Of a stretch of DNA of 64,000 nt, positions 26,066 through 35,014 are shown piece after piece. The position numbers and the translations under genes are program-made. Positions within the stretch are counted from its first letter, which is position 1; each line of letters starts with the position of its first letter. The stretch is from Arcanobacterium haemolyticum. GTDB taxonomy: Bacteria > Actinomycetota > Actinomycetes > Actinomycetales > Actinomycetaceae. The DNA lies in contig JADYUX010000003.1 in assembly GCA_021532125.1 (NCBI GenBank), forward strand, positions 124,001-188,000. Reading direction: 5' to 3'. The notes under the pieces are model-generated. The model saw only the letters and a program-made list of their open reading frames with translations, did no database searches and was not told the origin of the DNA.

Positions 26066-28780
26066 TCAGAGAGCTGCTGCCTCGTTGGAGATCGCTGCGC
26101 GACCAGCCTCGAGACGAGCCACCGGCACGCGGAACGGCGAGCAGGAGACATAGTCAAGGCCGATGTGGTCGAAGAAGTGGATCGAGACGGGATCGCCGCC
26201 GTGCTCACCACACACACCACACTTGAGGTTCTTCTTCGTCGAGCGACCCTTCTCAACGCCGAGCTTCACAAGCGCACCCACGCCGTGAATGTCGATCGTC
26301 TCGAACGGGGAGATACCGAAGATCGCGTTGTCGAAGTACTCGTTGAAGAACGATGCCTCAACGTCGTCACGCGAGAAGCCCCACGTCGTCTGCGTGAGAT
26401 CGTTCGTACCGAAGGAGAAGAAGTCCGACTCGTGAGCGATATCCTCAGCAGTCATTGCTGCACGCGGAAGCTCGATCATGTTGCCGATCGGCAGGTTGAG
26501 CTCGATGCCCGAAGCCTCCGAAACTTCCTTGATGATCGTCTCAGCTTCGTCGCGGATAATCTGAAGCTCGCGCACCGAACCGATGAGCGGAACCATGATC
26601 TCCGGACGAGGATCGAGGCCCTTCTTCTTGCACTCGACACAAGCCTCAGCGATAGCACGGATCTGGAGCTTGAACAGACCCGGGATCTTGAGGCCGAGGC
26701 GTACACCGCGCAGGCCGAGCATCGGGTTCTGTTCATGGTTGGCGCGAACAGCCTGGAGCAGCTTCTTCTCGTGCTCGGTCACTTCCTCACCACGTGCTTC
26801 CTTAACGGCAAGCTGTGCCGTGAGCTCGGTGAGGTCGGGGAGGAACTCGTGGAGCGGCGGATCGATGAGGCGAACCGTCACGGGGAGGCCGTCAAGAGCG
26901 GAGAAGATTCCGACGAAGTCCGACTTCTGGAGCGGGACAAGCTGATCGAATGCCGCCTGCTGCTCCTCATCCGTCTCGGCCAGAATGACGGCCTCGATGA
27001 GCTTGCGACGATCGCCGAGGAACATGTGCTCGGTACGGCACAGGCCGATGCCCTGAGCTCCGAAGGAACGAGCGCGCTCGGCATCTTCCGGGGTGTCGGC
27101 GTTTGCGCGAACCTGGAGACGACGCTTCGAGTCAGCGTGGGTGAGGATACGATCCACGGCCGTGACGAGCTCGCGAGTATCGTCGTCCGGCGAGGCGGCA
27201 AGGCCAGCCTCAAGACCGTGGGAGATGTAGGTCATCACTGGGGAATCAACAACCGGAACCTCGCCCTCGAACACTTCACCTGTGGTGCCGTCGATTGCAA
27301 TGATGTCACCAGCCTTGAAGGTGCGATCAATCGACTTTACGTAGACGGTGCCGGCAGCTTCGTCGACAACGAGATCTTCCGCGCCAACAACACAGCAGCG
27401 ACCCATGCCACGAGCCACAACAGCTGCGTGGGAGGTCTTGCCGCCGCGAGCAGTCAGAACACCGGATGCGGCAACCATACCTGCGAGATCATCGGGGTTC
27501 GTCTCACGACGAACGAGAATAACGGAGGCGCCAGCCTGCGTACGAGCGAGAGCCTGCTCGTTGTTGAGAGCGATCTCGCCAACAGCAGCACCCGGGGATG
27601 CCGGCATACCCTTGGTGAGAACGGTCTTCTCAGCCTTCGGATCGAACTGTGGGAAGAGAAGCGAGGTGAGCTGCTCACCCGTCACACGGGTGACGGACTC
27701 ATCCGTGGTGATGAGGCGCTCGTCGACGAGCTGCGCAGCCACGCGGAATGCCGCGGCCGGGGTGCGCTTGCCAACGCGGGTCTGAAGCATCCACAGCTTG
27801 CCCTGCTGGATGGTGAACTCGATGTCGCACAGGTCGCGGTAGTGCGTCTCAAGCTTCGTCATGATTGCGCGAAGCTCGTTGTAGGAGGCCGGATCAAGGC
27901 GCTCAAGATCCGCGAGCGAGAGGGTGTTACGGATACCAGCAACGACGTCCTCGCCCTGGGCGTTGACGAGGTAATCGCCGTATACGCCCGAGTGGCCGGT
28001 GGATGGGTCACGCGTGAAGCACACACCGGTGCCGGAGGTTTCGCCCATGTTACCGAAGACCATCGTGCAGACATTGACGGCGGTGCCAAGATCGTTCGGA
28101 ATGCGCTCGCGGCGGCGGTAGATGCGTGCGCGCTCGGTGTTCCAGGAGCGGAACACAGCCTCGACCGCGAGATCCATCTGCTTGCGGGCATCCTGCGGGA
28201 AGTCCTCGCCAGTCTGGTCCTTGACGATCTGCTTGTACTCGACGACGAGTTCCTTGAGATCGTCGGTGGTCATATCGAGATCGCCCTTGTAGCCCTTGCG
28301 CTCCTGGAGGCCGTGGAGGGCGTTAGCGAAGAGGTCGCCATCGATATCGAGTACGGTCTTGCCGAACATCTGGATGAGGCGGCGGTAGGAATCCCACGCG
28401 AAACGATCGTTGCCGGACTGGAGCGTGAGGCCCTCAACAGATTCGTCGTTGAGACCGATGTTGAGAACCGTCTCCATCATGCCAGGCATGGAGAACTTGG
28501 CGCCGGAGCGGACGGAGACGAGAAGCGGATCCTTCGGGTCGCCAAGGCGCTTACCCATTTCCTGCTCTACGTTGCGCAGGTGAGCTGTAACCTCAACGTC
28601 GAGGGACTCCGGGACGTCACCAGCTTCAAGGTATGCACGGCAGGCTTCGGTAGTAATCGTGAATCCCGGCGGTACGGGCAGTCCAAGGTGAACCATCTCG
28701 GCGAGGTTTGCACCCTTGCCACCGAGAAGATCCTTCATATCTCGGTTACCTTCGACGAATGAGTAGACATACTTTGTCAT
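26066..28780 (-). CDS. ppdK: Pyruvate, phosphate dikinase
   Basis: Interconverts pyruvate + ATP + Pi and phosphoenolpyruvate + AMP + PPi. The 904 residues give the full three-domain enzyme: an N-terminal nucleotide-binding region (GGKGANLAEM at the start), the swivelling phosphohistidine domain with GGKTSHAAVVARGMG (His near residue 455), and the C-terminal PEP/pyruvate barrel with GLCRTEHMF and the catalytic GVCGEHGGD. GGAGGACG precedes the ATG. It lies next to ptsI, the other PEP-phosphohistidine enzyme, but each has its own terminator. PPi released here is removed by Ppa, encoded in this window. Confidence 0.97.
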   Translation of the reverse strand: MTKYVYSFVEGNRDMKDLLGGKGANLAEMVHLGLPVPPGFTITTEACRAYLEAGDVPESLDVEVTAHLRNVEQEMGKRLGDPKDPLLVSVRSGAKFSMPGMMETVLNIGLNDESVEGLTLQSGNDRFAWDSYRRLIQMFGKTVLDIDGDLFANALHGLQERKGYKGDLDMTTDDLKELVVEYKQIVKDQTGEDFPQDARKQMDLAVEAVFRSWNTERARIYRRRERIPNDLGTAVNVCTMVFGNMGETSGTGVCFTRDPSTGHSGVYGDYLVNAQGEDVVAGIRNTLSLADLERLDPASYNELRAIMTKLETHYRDLCDIEFTIQQGKLWMLQTRVGKRTPAAAFRVAAQLVDERLITTDESVTRVTGEQLTSLLFPQFDPKAEKTVLTKGMPASPGAAVGEIALNNEQALARTQAGASVILVRRETNPDDLAGMVAASGVLTARGGKTSHAAVVARGMGRCCVVGAEDLVVDEAAGTVYVKSIDRTFKAGDIIAIDGTTGEVFEGEVPVVDSPVMTYISHGLEAGLAASPDDDTRELVTAVDRILTHADSKRRLQVRANADTPEDAERARSFGAQGIGLCRTEHMFLGDRRKLIEAVILAETDEEQQAAFDQLVPLQKSDFVGIFSALDGLPVTVRLIDPPLHEFLPDLTELTAQLAVKEARGEEVTEHEKKLLQAVRANHEQNPMLGLRGVRLGLKIPGLFKLQIRAIAEACVECKKKGLDPRPEIMVPLIGSVRELQIIRDEAETIIKEVSEASGIELNLPIGNMIELPRAAMTAEDIAHESDFFSFGTNDLTQTTWGFSRDDVEASFFNEYFDNAIFGISPFETIDIHGVGALVKLGVEKGRSTKKNLKCGVCGEHGGDPVSIHFFDHIGLDYVSCSPFRVPVARLEAGRAAISNEAAAL

Positions 28781-28920
28781 TGAGCGTCCTCCATTGGAGC
28801 GGCTAGATTGTATCCGCGTGTGCGGCCACCTCTAAGGCTAACATCACACCTAGGTCCTACGTGAAGTTGAGAACGTGGCCGGAGTGAACCGCCCCTTGGT
28901 CCTAAGGGGGCGAACAGGCT

Positions 28921-28942
28921 CCTGTACAGGACTTTTGTCCTC
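28921..28942. promoter_or_regulatory. Overlapping palindromes upstream of ppdK, DosR/NarL-like
   Basis: TCCTGTACAGGA (28921-28932) is a perfect palindrome and overlaps AGGACTTTTGTCCT (28929-28942), a perfect 5-base inverted repeat. The latter resembles DosR-type boxes (core GGGACT-WW-AGTCCC, 11 of 14 positions). It lies about 140 bases upstream of ppdK. GGTCCT also recurs at 28853 and 28897. Confidence 0.4.
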
Positions 28943-29025
28943 AGTGGTACAAAGTTGAGCCTCAAACAAAACATGTGAAAATTTGTTCACGACAACGTAC
29001 ATGGCGCGTTCGTCGTCGCCCCCTA

Positions 29026-29060
29026 CAAAAACGTGGGGCCCACCCCCGGCGAGCCCCACG
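29026..29060 (-). terminator. Terminator downstream of ptsI
   Basis: GCCCCACG and CGTGGGGC arms (29053-29060, 29032-29039) with a 13-base loop. On the minus strand the stem is followed by TTTTTG, a good intrinsic terminator 12 bases after the ptsI stop. The gap 28781-29072 otherwise holds the ppdK control region. Confidence 0.85.
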
Positions 29061-29072
29061 CGACAGACAGCG

Positions 29073-30749
29073 TCAGTGAATACCCAGCGCCTCTCGCGCA
29101 CGGAAACGTGCGTCCTTAGCGTCCTGGGCTCCCACAACAGCTTCAGCAGCAGCGACACACTGCTCAAACGAGACAGCCGAAAGCTGCGCGCCGACGGTCG
29201 AGATTGCCGACGAGGCCATCGACAACGACGTCACGCCCATCCCAACCAGCACGCAGGCCAACGACGGATCGGCAGCCGCCTCACCGCACACACCTACCGG
29301 CTTCCCGAGCTTCTTCCCGGCCGCCGCCGTGCGAGCAATCAGCTCTAGCGCTGCAGGCTGCCACGGATCCGTGTACTCCGCGAGGTGCGAGGACAACCTA
29401 TCCGCAGCCATCGTGTACTGCGTGAGGTCATTCGTCCCGATCGACACGAAGTCCACCCGGGAGAGGAACTGCTCAGCAAGGATAGCCACTGCAGGAACCT
29501 CAACCATGATTCCAGCGGTGAGCCCACGCGAATGAACCTCCTGCGCGAACCACTCCGCCTCCGACAACGTCGAAACCATCGGCGCCATCACCCACGTCTT
29601 AGCGTCGCGGCCTTTCGCCGCCTCAGCGACGGCGTCGAGTTGATGGCTGAGGAGCTCAGGATTGCGGCCTGTAATCCTCAGGCCCCTCACCCCAAGAGCT
29701 GGATTATCCTCGTGCTCCATGTTGGCGTAAGCAATCGGCTTATCCGAACCGGCGTCAAGGGTACGCACAACAACCTTGTTATTCGGGTATGCATCGAAAA
29801 CCGGCTTGTAGATACCCACCTGCTCGTCAACCGACGGCTCCACCTGCGAATCGAGGAAGCACAACTCCGTACGGAACAGACCAATACCCTCAGCCTCCCC
29901 CTCTGCTGCTTTACCCGCCGTCGCACCGTCTTGAACATTGACGAGAAGCTCAACGTGGTGACCATCCGTCGTTGTCGCCGGACCACGCCAGGCCGCGATC
30001 GAATCGCGCCACTCACGATCCCGAGCAACGAGCTTCGTCGCTTCCTCTGGATCGGCGTTGCGGACTACCGTCCCCTTCGCCCCATCGAGAAGAACGAGCT
30101 CACCTTCACCCACACGCGGAAGATCGCGCATAGCAACAATGCAGGGAATGCCTAGCTGACGAGCGATAATCGCCGTGTGACTCGTCGGCCCGCCCAATTC
30201 GGTTGCAAGACCGACAATGAGCGAGGGGTCGAGGCCCGCCGTATCGGCGGGAGCGAGATCATCCGCAAACAGAATAGAGGGCTGAGTTGGCGTCGGAACG
30301 CCAGGTTCTGGCCGCCCTTCCAGCTCTGCCACGACGCGATCACGCACGTCGCGCAAATCAGTGACCCGCTCGGCCATGAGGCCACCAGCCTTGAGAAATA
30401 GATCGACGAAGTGGTCGGTAGCTCGCACAACCGCCTGCACCGCCGGAGTTCCACCCTTGATGAGCCCGCGCACTTCCTTGCGAATACCGCGATCCTTCGC
30501 GAGCGCCGCTGACATTTTCAGAACATCTGACGTTTGACCGATCGTCACTTCACCTCGCGCAAAGAGACGCTCAGATACGGTAGCTGCGGCTGATTCGTAC
30601 TTTGCAAATTCGTCGTCGCGCTTTTCTTCGGGAATTGACGGGGCAGTCGACGGCGGCACGGAAGGGCGCACAACCCACATGACCGGCGCGTACGCCATGC
30701 CAGACACAACCGGCGTGCCATAGATTTCATTGACGGACTGGTTCGTCAT
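29073..30749 (-). CDS. ptsI: Phosphoenolpyruvate-protein phosphotransferase (PTS enzyme I)
   Basis: Takes phosphate from PEP and passes it to HPr for sugar uptake. The 558-residue protein has the N-terminal HPr-binding helical domain, the active-site His in GGPTSHTAIIARQLG (near residue 190), and the C-terminal PEP-binding barrel with LFRTELCFLD, FVSIGTNDLTQY and GVCGEAAADP. GAGGAG upstream fits the ATG at 30749. No ptsH lies beside it in this window, so HPr is encoded elsewhere. The region upstream (30750-30960) contains an inverted repeat GCGCTGT/ACAGCGC at 30786-30814 that would lie in its leader. Confidence 0.95.
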   Translation of the reverse strand: MTNQSVNEIYGTPVVSGMAYAPVMWVVRPSVPPSTAPSIPEEKRDDEFAKYESAAATVSERLFARGEVTIGQTSDVLKMSAALAKDRGIRKEVRGLIKGGTPAVQAVVRATDHFVDLFLKAGGLMAERVTDLRDVRDRVVAELEGRPEPGVPTPTQPSILFADDLAPADTAGLDPSLIVGLATELGGPTSHTAIIARQLGIPCIVAMRDLPRVGEGELVLLDGAKGTVVRNADPEEATKLVARDREWRDSIAAWRGPATTTDGHHVELLVNVQDGATAGKAAEGEAEGIGLFRTELCFLDSQVEPSVDEQVGIYKPVFDAYPNNKVVVRTLDAGSDKPIAYANMEHEDNPALGVRGLRITGRNPELLSHQLDAVAEAAKGRDAKTWVMAPMVSTLSEAEWFAQEVHSRGLTAGIMVEVPAVAILAEQFLSRVDFVSIGTNDLTQYTMAADRLSSHLAEYTDPWQPAALELIARTAAAGKKLGKPVGVCGEAAADPSLACVLVGMGVTSLSMASSAISTVGAQLSAVSFEQCVAAAEAVVGAQDAKDARFRAREALGIH

Positions 30750-30930
30750 TACTAGCTCCTCACAGTGAGCAGGCCCGCGTACCTGCGCTGTGGCGCTTCA
30801 GCAACGACAGCGCTACGCAGGCACACTCTTGTAACTTTTACAGCCTAACGCAGCGCGGCAGGCGATTCGACCTTGTTCGCTCGCGCAGAAGTCACACATT
30901 TCCCAGCGGCACCTCGCGGTCAAGAAGGCC

Positions 30931-30959
30931 TCGACATTCCTTCCGCCACCCACTACTAT
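30931..30959 (+). promoter_or_regulatory. Sigma-A type promoter of the padR operon
   Basis: -35 TCGACA (30931-30936) and -10 TACTAT (30954-30959) are separated by exactly 17 bases. Transcription would start near 30966, at the edge of the inverted repeat at 30968. Confidence 0.55.
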
Positions 30960-30967
30960 GTATTGCA

Positions 30968-30985
30968 AGGTAATTGGCTATACCT
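30968..30985 (+). promoter_or_regulatory. Putative PadR operator
   Basis: AGGTA (30968-30972) and TACCT (30981-30985) flank 8 bases right at the predicted transcription start and 33 bases before padR. This is the expected position for auto-repression. Confidence 0.5.
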
Positions 30986-31017
30986 CTATGGCAGGTGCGC
31001 CAACCTCAGGAGAGACT

Positions 31018-31350
31018 ATGGCAGAAGATGCAACGCAGCTAAGAAAAGGCATACTCGAACTCGCAATTTTGCGCCTTGTAAAAAATGAACCCATGTACGG
31101 CGGGCAAATCATCGCCTCGCTCGCCTCATACCCCGGCCTAAATTCACCAGCAGGAACCGTCTACCCCATCCTCACGAGGCTCACCAAAAATAGCTACCTC
31201 AACCCTTCCTGGCGCGAATCTCCCGTCGGTCCACCTCGGAAGTACTACGCAATAACAGCACAAGGTAACAAGGCACTCGCCGCCCAAACGCAGGCATGGC
31301 GCACCCTCGTCGTCGCCCTCGACTCGCTCTTGAAGGACCATCATGACTAA
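31018..31350 (+). CDS. PadR family transcriptional regulator
   Basis: A 110-residue winged-helix repressor of the PadR type. The pattern is clear: LRKGILELAILRLVKNEPMYGGQI for helices 1-2, PGLNSPAGTVYPILTRLTKN for the recognition helix, and the wing RKYYAITAQGNKAL. AGGAGAG just before 31018 selects this ATG over one at 30958. It is the first gene of a five-gene operon ending in an ABC transporter, and overlaps the next gene by 8 bases. PadR proteins usually repress their own operon until a ligand, often a drug or phenolic compound, binds. Confidence 0.9.
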   Translation: MAEDATQLRKGILELAILRLVKNEPMYGGQIIASLASYPGLNSPAGTVYPILTRLTKNSYLNPSWRESPVGPPRKYYAITAQGNKALAAQTQAWRTLVVALDSLLKDHHD

Positions 31351-32254
31351 CTCCCACGCAACCCCTAGCCCAGACACCCAACCAGATCACGGGAAAAACT
31401 CGGCAGGCAGCACAGAACTCGACAACGAAGTGTTCCTCACCGAACTCGCCGCGCTTCTCGAAACGAAGCTTTCAGCCCAGCTTTCTCCCGGTGGTCGCGC
31501 CGACATACTGCGCGACATCTCGTCACTCCTTGCCGACGGCACGCCGCTTGAATCATTCGGCTCGCCAGAGGAACTGGTCGAGCACATCCGCGAGTCGCTC
31601 TCCGACGTTTCCGAAACCGACAATCCCGAACTTCATATCGACTTTCCCGGAAAATACAGCCTTACCGACTCCACATGGAACCTCCAAGACCCGCGCATCT
31701 TCGTCCCGAGAAGGCTAGGAGCAGGATGGGACATCAACATTGGTGCACTTGCGGTGAAGACAGGAATTCTTCGGCCCGACGATGTGGACGACGAAGTCCT
31801 CAACGCTATCCCGCACTTTCTCCTGACGATGCTCCGATGGAGCCCTGCCGCCCTCGCAGCAATGAATGCGGCACTCGTCATAGCTGCTACCCGGCGCGGG
31901 AAAGCACAGCTCCTCTCCACCACCATCCGTGGTCGAGTAAAGCGCTACTGGCCATTACGGTTTGGAGCAGTGATAGCAGCGGCGTTCCCCGCCATTATTA
32001 GCGCTCTCGTTTTTGTTCGACCTGCCGGGAAACGCGACCAGATCTCTCGGATCGCTATGGCGAACTCCCTCAACACCGCATTCGCTTTCAACTCCTACGC
32101 CGCCCTGAAAACCGAAAACAATCACACGTCCGGCAAGCTCCTCGCACTGGGAGGGTTCTCCACCGTCCTTATCGACACGCAACTGCCCATCGCTCTCGTG
32201 CGCATCGGGCGCTCGCGAGTCACCCAACACGCACAAAATAAGCCACAGGGATAA
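31343..32254 (+). CDS. HAAS/DUF5808-like membrane protein
   Basis: A 303-residue protein, not fully recognised. The N-terminal part (about 30-90) has the helical pattern of the HAAS domain that often follows padR genes (FLTELAALLETKLSA, then GRADILRDISSLL). A middle motif, QDPRIFVPRRLGAGWDINIG, resembles the DUF5808 signature (DPR.FVPKR.G.GWT.N). Two or three hydrophobic segments follow (about 165-180, 205-225 and 250-268). It starts inside padR. In related systems such proteins probably transmit or respond to membrane signals; the function here is inferred only from the company it keeps. Confidence 0.6.
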   Translation: MTNSHATPSPDTQPDHGKNSAGSTELDNEVFLTELAALLETKLSAQLSPGGRADILRDISSLLADGTPLESFGSPEELVEHIRESLSDVSETDNPELHIDFPGKYSLTDSTWNLQDPRIFVPRRLGAGWDINIGALAVKTGILRPDDVDDEVLNAIPHFLLTMLRWSPAALAAMNAALVIAATRRGKAQLLSTTIRGRVKRYWPLRFGAVIAAAFPAIISALVFVRPAGKRDQISRIAMANSLNTAFAFNSYAALKTENNHTSGKLLALGGFSTVLIDTQLPIALVRIGRSRVTQHAQNKPQG

Positions 32255-32269
32255 CGAAGGAAGTTGGCC

Positions 32270-32698
32270 ATGCACCTCACGCCCGCCCTTGCGTCGATCA
32301 CAGCAAACCTCGCCTGGGCTCAGATGAGTCCGGGTATCCGGTACGCACTCATCACCGCTGTGGCATTCCAGATTCTGCTCCTCGCCTCCGCCCTCGTACT
32401 CTGGTTCCGCACACCGCCCGCCATCTTCGGCTCTGACCCAAAATATGTGTGGCTCGCCGTCATTCTCCTCGCCAACACCATCGGGCCTCTCATCTTCATC
32501 ATCGTCCGAACGCGACGAATGGCTCGTGCACACCGATCACGGGAGACAGCTCGTGCACGCAACTTAGAGGGATCTCCCTCTCCATCATCAAGCAGTACAC
32601 ATTCCGCCACGGAACTCGCCACGCTCCTCTACTCGGATCCCGAGCCTGCGCCAACGACCCCGGCAAACAGTGGCATTCACCAGAATTCTCACCGTTAG
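32270..32698 (+). CDS. Small membrane protein, PLDc_N-like
   Basis: A 142-residue protein with two membrane helices (about 22-46 and 57-80) and a polar Ser/Thr-rich C-terminal tail. The helix pair with WLAVILLANTIGPLIF resembles the phospholipase D N-terminal (PLDc_N) two-helix domain, which occurs alone beside ABC transporters. GAAGGAAG sets the ATG at 32270. It sits between the HAAS-like gene and the ABC ATPase and may be an accessory subunit of that exporter (inference). Confidence 0.6.
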   Translation: MHLTPALASITANLAWAQMSPGIRYALITAVAFQILLLASALVLWFRTPPAIFGSDPKYVWLAVILLANTIGPLIFIIVRTRRMARAHRSRETARARNLEGSPSPSSSSTHSATELATLLYSDPEPAPTTPANSGIHQNSHR

Positions 32699-32705
32699 GA
32701 TCGCC

Positions 32706-33620
32706 GTGTCCGCTCTCTCCTTCGCACAAGTCACCCGCACATTTGGAAAGACGATCGCACTAGACGATGTCAGTTTCAATGTCGAAGAAGGATCTATTTG
32801 CGCCCTTCTCGGCCCCAATGGGGCTGGTAAGACCACCGCCCTCCGTATCTTGCTCGGCCTTGCCCGCTCCGACAGTGGGACAGTCCGTGTGCTCGGCGCA
32901 CAGCCCGGGAGCCTTCACGTGCGCCGCAACATCGGATATCTTCCCGATGTTCCTTCCTTCCCTGCGTGGATGAGTGCGGCGCAGTATCTCACCGCATGCG
33001 CTGAACTAGAAAACGTTTCCTCACGTGCGGCCAGATCCCGCATTGCCGCACTGCTGGAAGCCATCGGGCTTGCAGGCAACCAGGAACCGGTGCGCACATA
33101 TTCGCGAGGAATGCGCCAAATCCTAGGATTCGCCCAAGCGCTCATGAGCTCCCCGCGACTCCTCGTCCTCGACGAACCCACCTCAGCACTCGATCCACGC
33201 CATGCCCACGACGTCATCGACATTATTCGGCAATGCGCCGCACACAGCACCGTGCTCATCTCCTCCCATAATCTCGCCGAGGTTCAGACGCTGTGCACTC
33301 ACGCCGTTGTGCTCAACCGCGGCCGTGTCCTCACCTCAGCACCGATAACCGCTCTCCGGACGCAATCCGAACCACAATTACGAATTGAATCCCCCGCCGC
33401 CACCGAACTGTCCGCAGCCATCAAGGCCGAAAGTTGGTGCTCACACGTATCTATCAGCGACGGGAACCTTCACGTGCGCACTCACGACGAGGCAGCCGCA
33501 GCCCATCGAATTCCCGAAATTGCGGCTGCACTCCACGCCCCCATCAACGCCATCATCCCCGAAGAACCCAGCCTCGAAGATGTGTTCCTCAGGCTTACGA
33601 GCGAGGAGTCACATTCATGA
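32706..33620 (+). CDS. ABC transporter ATP-binding protein
   Basis: A 304-residue ATPase of the drug/peptide exporter (CcmA-like) class. Walker A is LLGPNGAGKTTAL, the signature is YSRGMRQILGFAQAL (degenerate compared with LSGGQ), Walker B is LLVLDEPTSALD, and the switch His is in ISSHNLAE. The start is the GTG at 32706, with AGGA 5 bases upstream, rather than the earlier GTG at 32670. It overlaps the permease gene by ATGA and belongs to the padR operon, so its substrate may be the ligand sensed by PadR. Confidence 0.9.
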   Translation: MSALSFAQVTRTFGKTIALDDVSFNVEEGSICALLGPNGAGKTTALRILLGLARSDSGTVRVLGAQPGSLHVRRNIGYLPDVPSFPAWMSAAQYLTACAELENVSSRAARSRIAALLEAIGLAGNQEPVRTYSRGMRQILGFAQALMSSPRLLVLDEPTSALDPRHAHDVIDIIRQCAAHSTVLISSHNLAEVQTLCTHAVVLNRGRVLTSAPITALRTQSEPQLRIESPAATELSAAIKAESWCSHVSISDGNLHVRTHDEAAAAHRIPEIAAALHAPINAIIPEEPSLEDVFLRLTSEESHS

Positions 33621-34366
33621 AAGCACTCCTCCGCCTAGAGCTCACGACCGTGCGCCACACCTGGCTCTCCTGGGTGCCAGCGCTCACCTTCGTCGCCCTC
33701 GCAATACTTTCACTGCTCACAGCACGGTATTCACAAGAGCTCCTGCGAGCAATCCTCGGAGATTCGACCGCCGGGCTCATCCCCGAACCCTCGTGGGAGC
33801 AGTCCTACCTTCAGTGGGTCAAGAACCTCAGCCAAATCGGCATCTTCGTCGTCATCCTCACGGGGGCCGGCGCTACATCCTCACTAATCTCGGACGGGCA
33901 AGCCGCCCTCCTCGCCACACGTCCTGTTCCACGCTGGGCACAACCCTTCGCAGCCTTCGTAGCACGCGCCCTACCGATCATCGCCAGCTTCGCGCTCGCC
34001 ACCGGCGCCCTTTACGCAGGTACACGCCTGTTCTTCACAGACGCACCACTTTCTCCGCTACTCTACGCAAGCACCGCCTGGGCATTATGCGCGCTACTCT
34101 TTCTTGCGACAGCCACAGGATTCTCGGCAATACTCGGCTCGACCCTCGGAGCTGCAGGAGCCACCATCACCCTCTACCTCGCACTCTCTATCCTGAGTAC
34201 CTTCGAGAAAACTGCTACCTGGAGCCCCGCCGGCCTCTTGGCCGCACCGTCCCACTTAGCTCAGGCCGGCCACACCTCTCTCCTCATCCCAGCACTCACC
34301 GGTGCAACGCTCAGCTTCGGGCTGCTTCTTTGCGGAATGTGGAACTTTGCCCGCCGGGAGCTATGA
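33617..34366 (+). CDS. ABC-2 type transporter permease
   Basis: A 249-residue integral membrane protein with six hydrophobic segments, at about residues 18-38, 72-92, 113-133, 150-175, 178-195 and 222-243. It is the partner of the ATPase upstream, starting within its stop codon (ATGA). The last 6 bases overlap the end of the convergent GNAT gene, so there is no room for a terminator between them. Confidence 0.82.
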   Translation: MKALLRLELTTVRHTWLSWVPALTFVALAILSLLTARYSQELLRAILGDSTAGLIPEPSWEQSYLQWVKNLSQIGIFVVILTGAGATSSLISDGQAALLATRPVPRWAQPFAAFVARALPIIASFALATGALYAGTRLFFTDAPLSPLLYASTAWALCALLFLATATGFSAILGSTLGAAGATITLYLALSILSTFEKTATWSPAGLLAAPSHLAQAGHTSLLIPALTGATLSFGLLLCGMWNFARREL

Positions 34367-34954
34367 CAGATTACCCGGATGCCACATGCCCGTCTGCTTA
34401 TTCGGATTAGGCGAAGGAATCTCTCCCAACGGAATAAAACCCTTCCTCTCATACAAACGACGAGAATCAGGAGTCGTCGACTCCAAATAAATAGGATCAC
34501 CACCCGCGCGCTCAATACCCCTATCAAGCAACGCGCCACCAATCCCCTGCCCCTGTGCAGAAGGAGAAACCACCAGCGTATAGAAATACCAATGGCGGAA
34601 TCCCGGCTCGGCCGCCGCATCATACGCGTCAAAGGAACGCACGCGCGGATAGTTACGACCAAGCGCCCGAACAACCCCCGGAAGCATCCGAAGCTCGTCG
34701 CGCCTTCTCATCGGCTGATCCGGATGCGCCCACAACGCCGCACCCAACAACTTCCCGCCATCGCGCGCCACATCGACAACGCCCTTCGGCATATAAAACT
34801 TCTTCAGCTCCGTCGTGAAATAGCGACGGAGCGCCAACTCCGGATCCCGTGACCGTCTCACATATTCAGCAAGCACAGGATCGTCGATAAAACACTCCGT
34901 CAACAGGTGGGCAATATCGTCTACATCTCTAGGCCGAGCCGAACGAATCTCCAT
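34361..34954 (-). CDS. GNAT family N-acetyltransferase
   Basis: A 197-residue acetyltransferase. The acetyl-CoA binding motif A is LVVSPSAQGQGIGGALL (pattern Q/R-x-x-G-x-G/A), and the C-terminal YERKGFIPLGE is the usual beta-bulge segment. A reading frame extends upstream to 35218, but the ATG at 34954 lies 6 bases after TACAAT and matches the GNAT N terminus (MEIRSARPRDVDDI). The substrate is unknown. It is divergent from the acyl-CoA synthetase gene, with 72 bases between the starts. Confidence 0.88.
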   Translation of the reverse strand: MEIRSARPRDVDDIAHLLTECFIDDPVLAEYVRRSRDPELALRRYFTTELKKFYMPKGVVDVARDGGKLLGAALWAHPDQPMRRRDELRMLPGVVRALGRNYPRVRSFDAYDAAAEPGFRHWYFYTLVVSPSAQGQGIGGALLDRGIERAGGDPIYLESTTPDSRRLYERKGFIPLGEIPSPNPNKQTGMWHPGNLS

Positions 34955-34960
34955 TCCGTC

Positions 34961-34966
34961 ATTGTA
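34961..34966 (-). promoter_or_regulatory. -10 box (TACAAT) of the leaderless GNAT promoter
   Basis: TACAAT on the minus strand, then GACGGA, then the ATG at 34954; no ribosome-binding site. Confidence 0.5.
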
Positions 34967-35014
34967 TCGCGGCCGAAAGCGCCCGGCCTCGTACCCAAAA
35001 CACACCAATCGGCG

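Noticed and set aside
26165-28762. Open frame of 865 codons antisense to ppdK
   Set aside because: It mirrors ppdK codon by codon, is rich in Leu/Glu/Arg/Val, has no ribosome-binding site and no recognisable domain. PPDK on the other strand is complete.
28828-28846. Second iron box near ppdK
   Set aside because: Only the central GTTAGCCT matches; about 11 of 19 positions fit, which is too weak beside the clear box at 25826.
28975-28991. CRP/GlxR-type site TGTGA...TCACG upstream of ppdK
   Set aside because: The half-sites are 7 bases apart, where CRP-like proteins need 6, and one arm is imperfect.
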